Shown here: positions 63,506 through 64,000 of the stretch, in pieces
Layout: every line of letters begins with the position of its first letter
Position numbering within the stretch: position 1 is the first letter of the stretch
From: Sphaerotilus natans
GTDB lineage: Bacteria > Pseudomonadota > Gammaproteobacteria > Burkholderiales > Burkholderiaceae_C
Assembly: GCF_900156335.1 (NCBI RefSeq)
Contig: NZ_FTMZ01000010.1
Span: forward strand, 88,383-152,382
DNA: 64,000 nucleotides
Direction: 5' to 3'
Program-made: the position numbers and the translations under genes
Notes under the pieces: generated by a model
Databases searched by the model: none
The model's input: the letters and a program-made list of their open reading frames with translations, nothing else
Told to the model about the DNA's origin: nothing

Positions 63506-64000
63506 ACTGTCGGCTGGCCGCGATGTCACCCGCGAGGCCTAACGACTTCGCGGGGATGCCCTTGTAGTGACCTGCGAACGCTGCTGATCCTGGGTGCGCG
63601 GGCCACGCTGGCCGCTGCGGCCAAGAAGAAGGACCGACTCAGCCGCTGGGCGGTGGCGCTGTCCGAGCGGCGTGGTTACTGGAAGGCCGTCGTGGCCATC
63701 GCGGCCAAGAATGCCCGCATGGCCTGGGCGATGCTGGCCAAGGGCGAGGCGTTCAAACCCGTGACGTGAGCCGATCCGGCCAGTCGAACCGATTTCGAAT
63801 CTCTCATCCGACACCGTGAAGGAAGAATCTGCCACCGCGTGATGCCTGCGTTGATGGAACAAGGTCAGACCTGCGTGGGGAGTGCTCGTTTAACTTTTGG
63901 AGGCGCTCGCAAGAGCAACCTCGGCTAACGAATGGAGCCCCCACGCGCGTCTTTCATCAGGGTCAGCGGCAACAGAAGCCGCAGTAAAGACCGGTTGTAG
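63505..64000 (+). mobile_element. IS110-family insertion sequence remnant, 3' part
   Basis: The last 67 codons of an IS110/IS1111-type transposase remain at 63569-63769. LRTLLILGARATLAAAAKKK is followed by DRLSRWAVALSERRG and KAVVAIAAKNARMAWAMLAKGE, with stop at 63769. Just upstream, decayed pieces like TREA...RLRGD correspond to the TPRE...RLG..SKRGD stretch but contain stops. From 63770 to the window edge the sequence is non-coding and resembles the 3' flank of such elements (for example CATCAGGGTCAGCGGCAACAG near 63955). The catalytic DEDD and Ser domains are absent, so it is inactive. It abuts the truncated MFS gene and probably caused its loss. Confidence 0.75.

Noticed and set aside
63539..63862. 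A 107-codon minus-strand ORF at the right edge
   Set aside because: It is antisense to the IS110-type transposase remnant, which has clear family similarity in the other direction.

Overview
This 64 kb window is chromosomal DNA from a high-GC betaproteobacterium, most likely a member of the Burkholderiales close to the Leptothrix, Sphaerotilus and Rubrivivax group. The evidence is the very high G+C, the gene order rimP-nusA-infB-rbfA-truB-typA, an H-NS-type protein of the short Burkholderiales form, a DUF1839-type gene, and TRAP transporters. No rRNA, tRNA or CRISPR array was seen. One decayed IS110-type element lies at the right edge.

Layout. 1-3438 (minus): a MacB-like ABC export system (adaptor, ATPase, two tandem permeases, the last cut by the window edge). 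3559-4005 (minus): a small unknown gene. 4163-17068 (plus): a self-contained alpha- and beta-galactoside island. It holds a LacI-family regulator, a sugar ABC transporter (ATPase, binding protein, two permeases), a GH42 beta-galactosidase, a GH36 alpha-galactosidase, and the Leloir genes galT, galK and galM, with no galE. Two related AT-rich operator-like palindromes sit before lacI and before the transporter operon. 17101-23127: a small phosphoesterase facing a YhaN/YhaO pair (SbcCD/Rad50-Mre11-like), then an H-NS-like gene. 23299-26787: dusA, a truncated GH2-like protein, and a divergent DUF1839-like gene. 26812-36569 (minus): EamA transporter, typA, truB, rbfA, infB, nusA, rimP, with a terminator-like hairpin after infB and a textbook terminator upstream of rimP.

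36795-40955: a membrane/coiled-coil protein, a small ORF, and a Spy-like lipoprotein, response regulator and histidine kinase module (envelope stress type). 41376-46540: polysaccharide genes (deacetylase, flippase, glycosyltransferase, BcsL-type acetyltransferase). 46574-50671 (minus): arginase, LOG-family protein, MoeB-like adenylyltransferase, CtpA-type protease. 50786-53639: divergent ferric-iron ABC ATPase and fused permease around a Fur-like site, with no binding protein. 53796-54980: a second glycosyltransferase. 55179-57571: TRAP small and large permeases without a DctP. 57640-61901: an RND efflux pair whose first start codon lies inside a long inverted repeat. 61879-63085 (minus): a lipoprotein, a membrane protein and a VOC protein. 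63165-64000: a broken MFS transporter joined to an IS110-family remnant.

The most unusual signals are the hairpin over the RND adaptor start codon, the GH2-like/DUF1839 pair, related inverted repeats upstream of the dispersed polysaccharide genes, the perfect 9-bp-arm inverted repeat before the TRAP operon, and the paired LacI operators. I did not identify an entirely new defence or mobile system.
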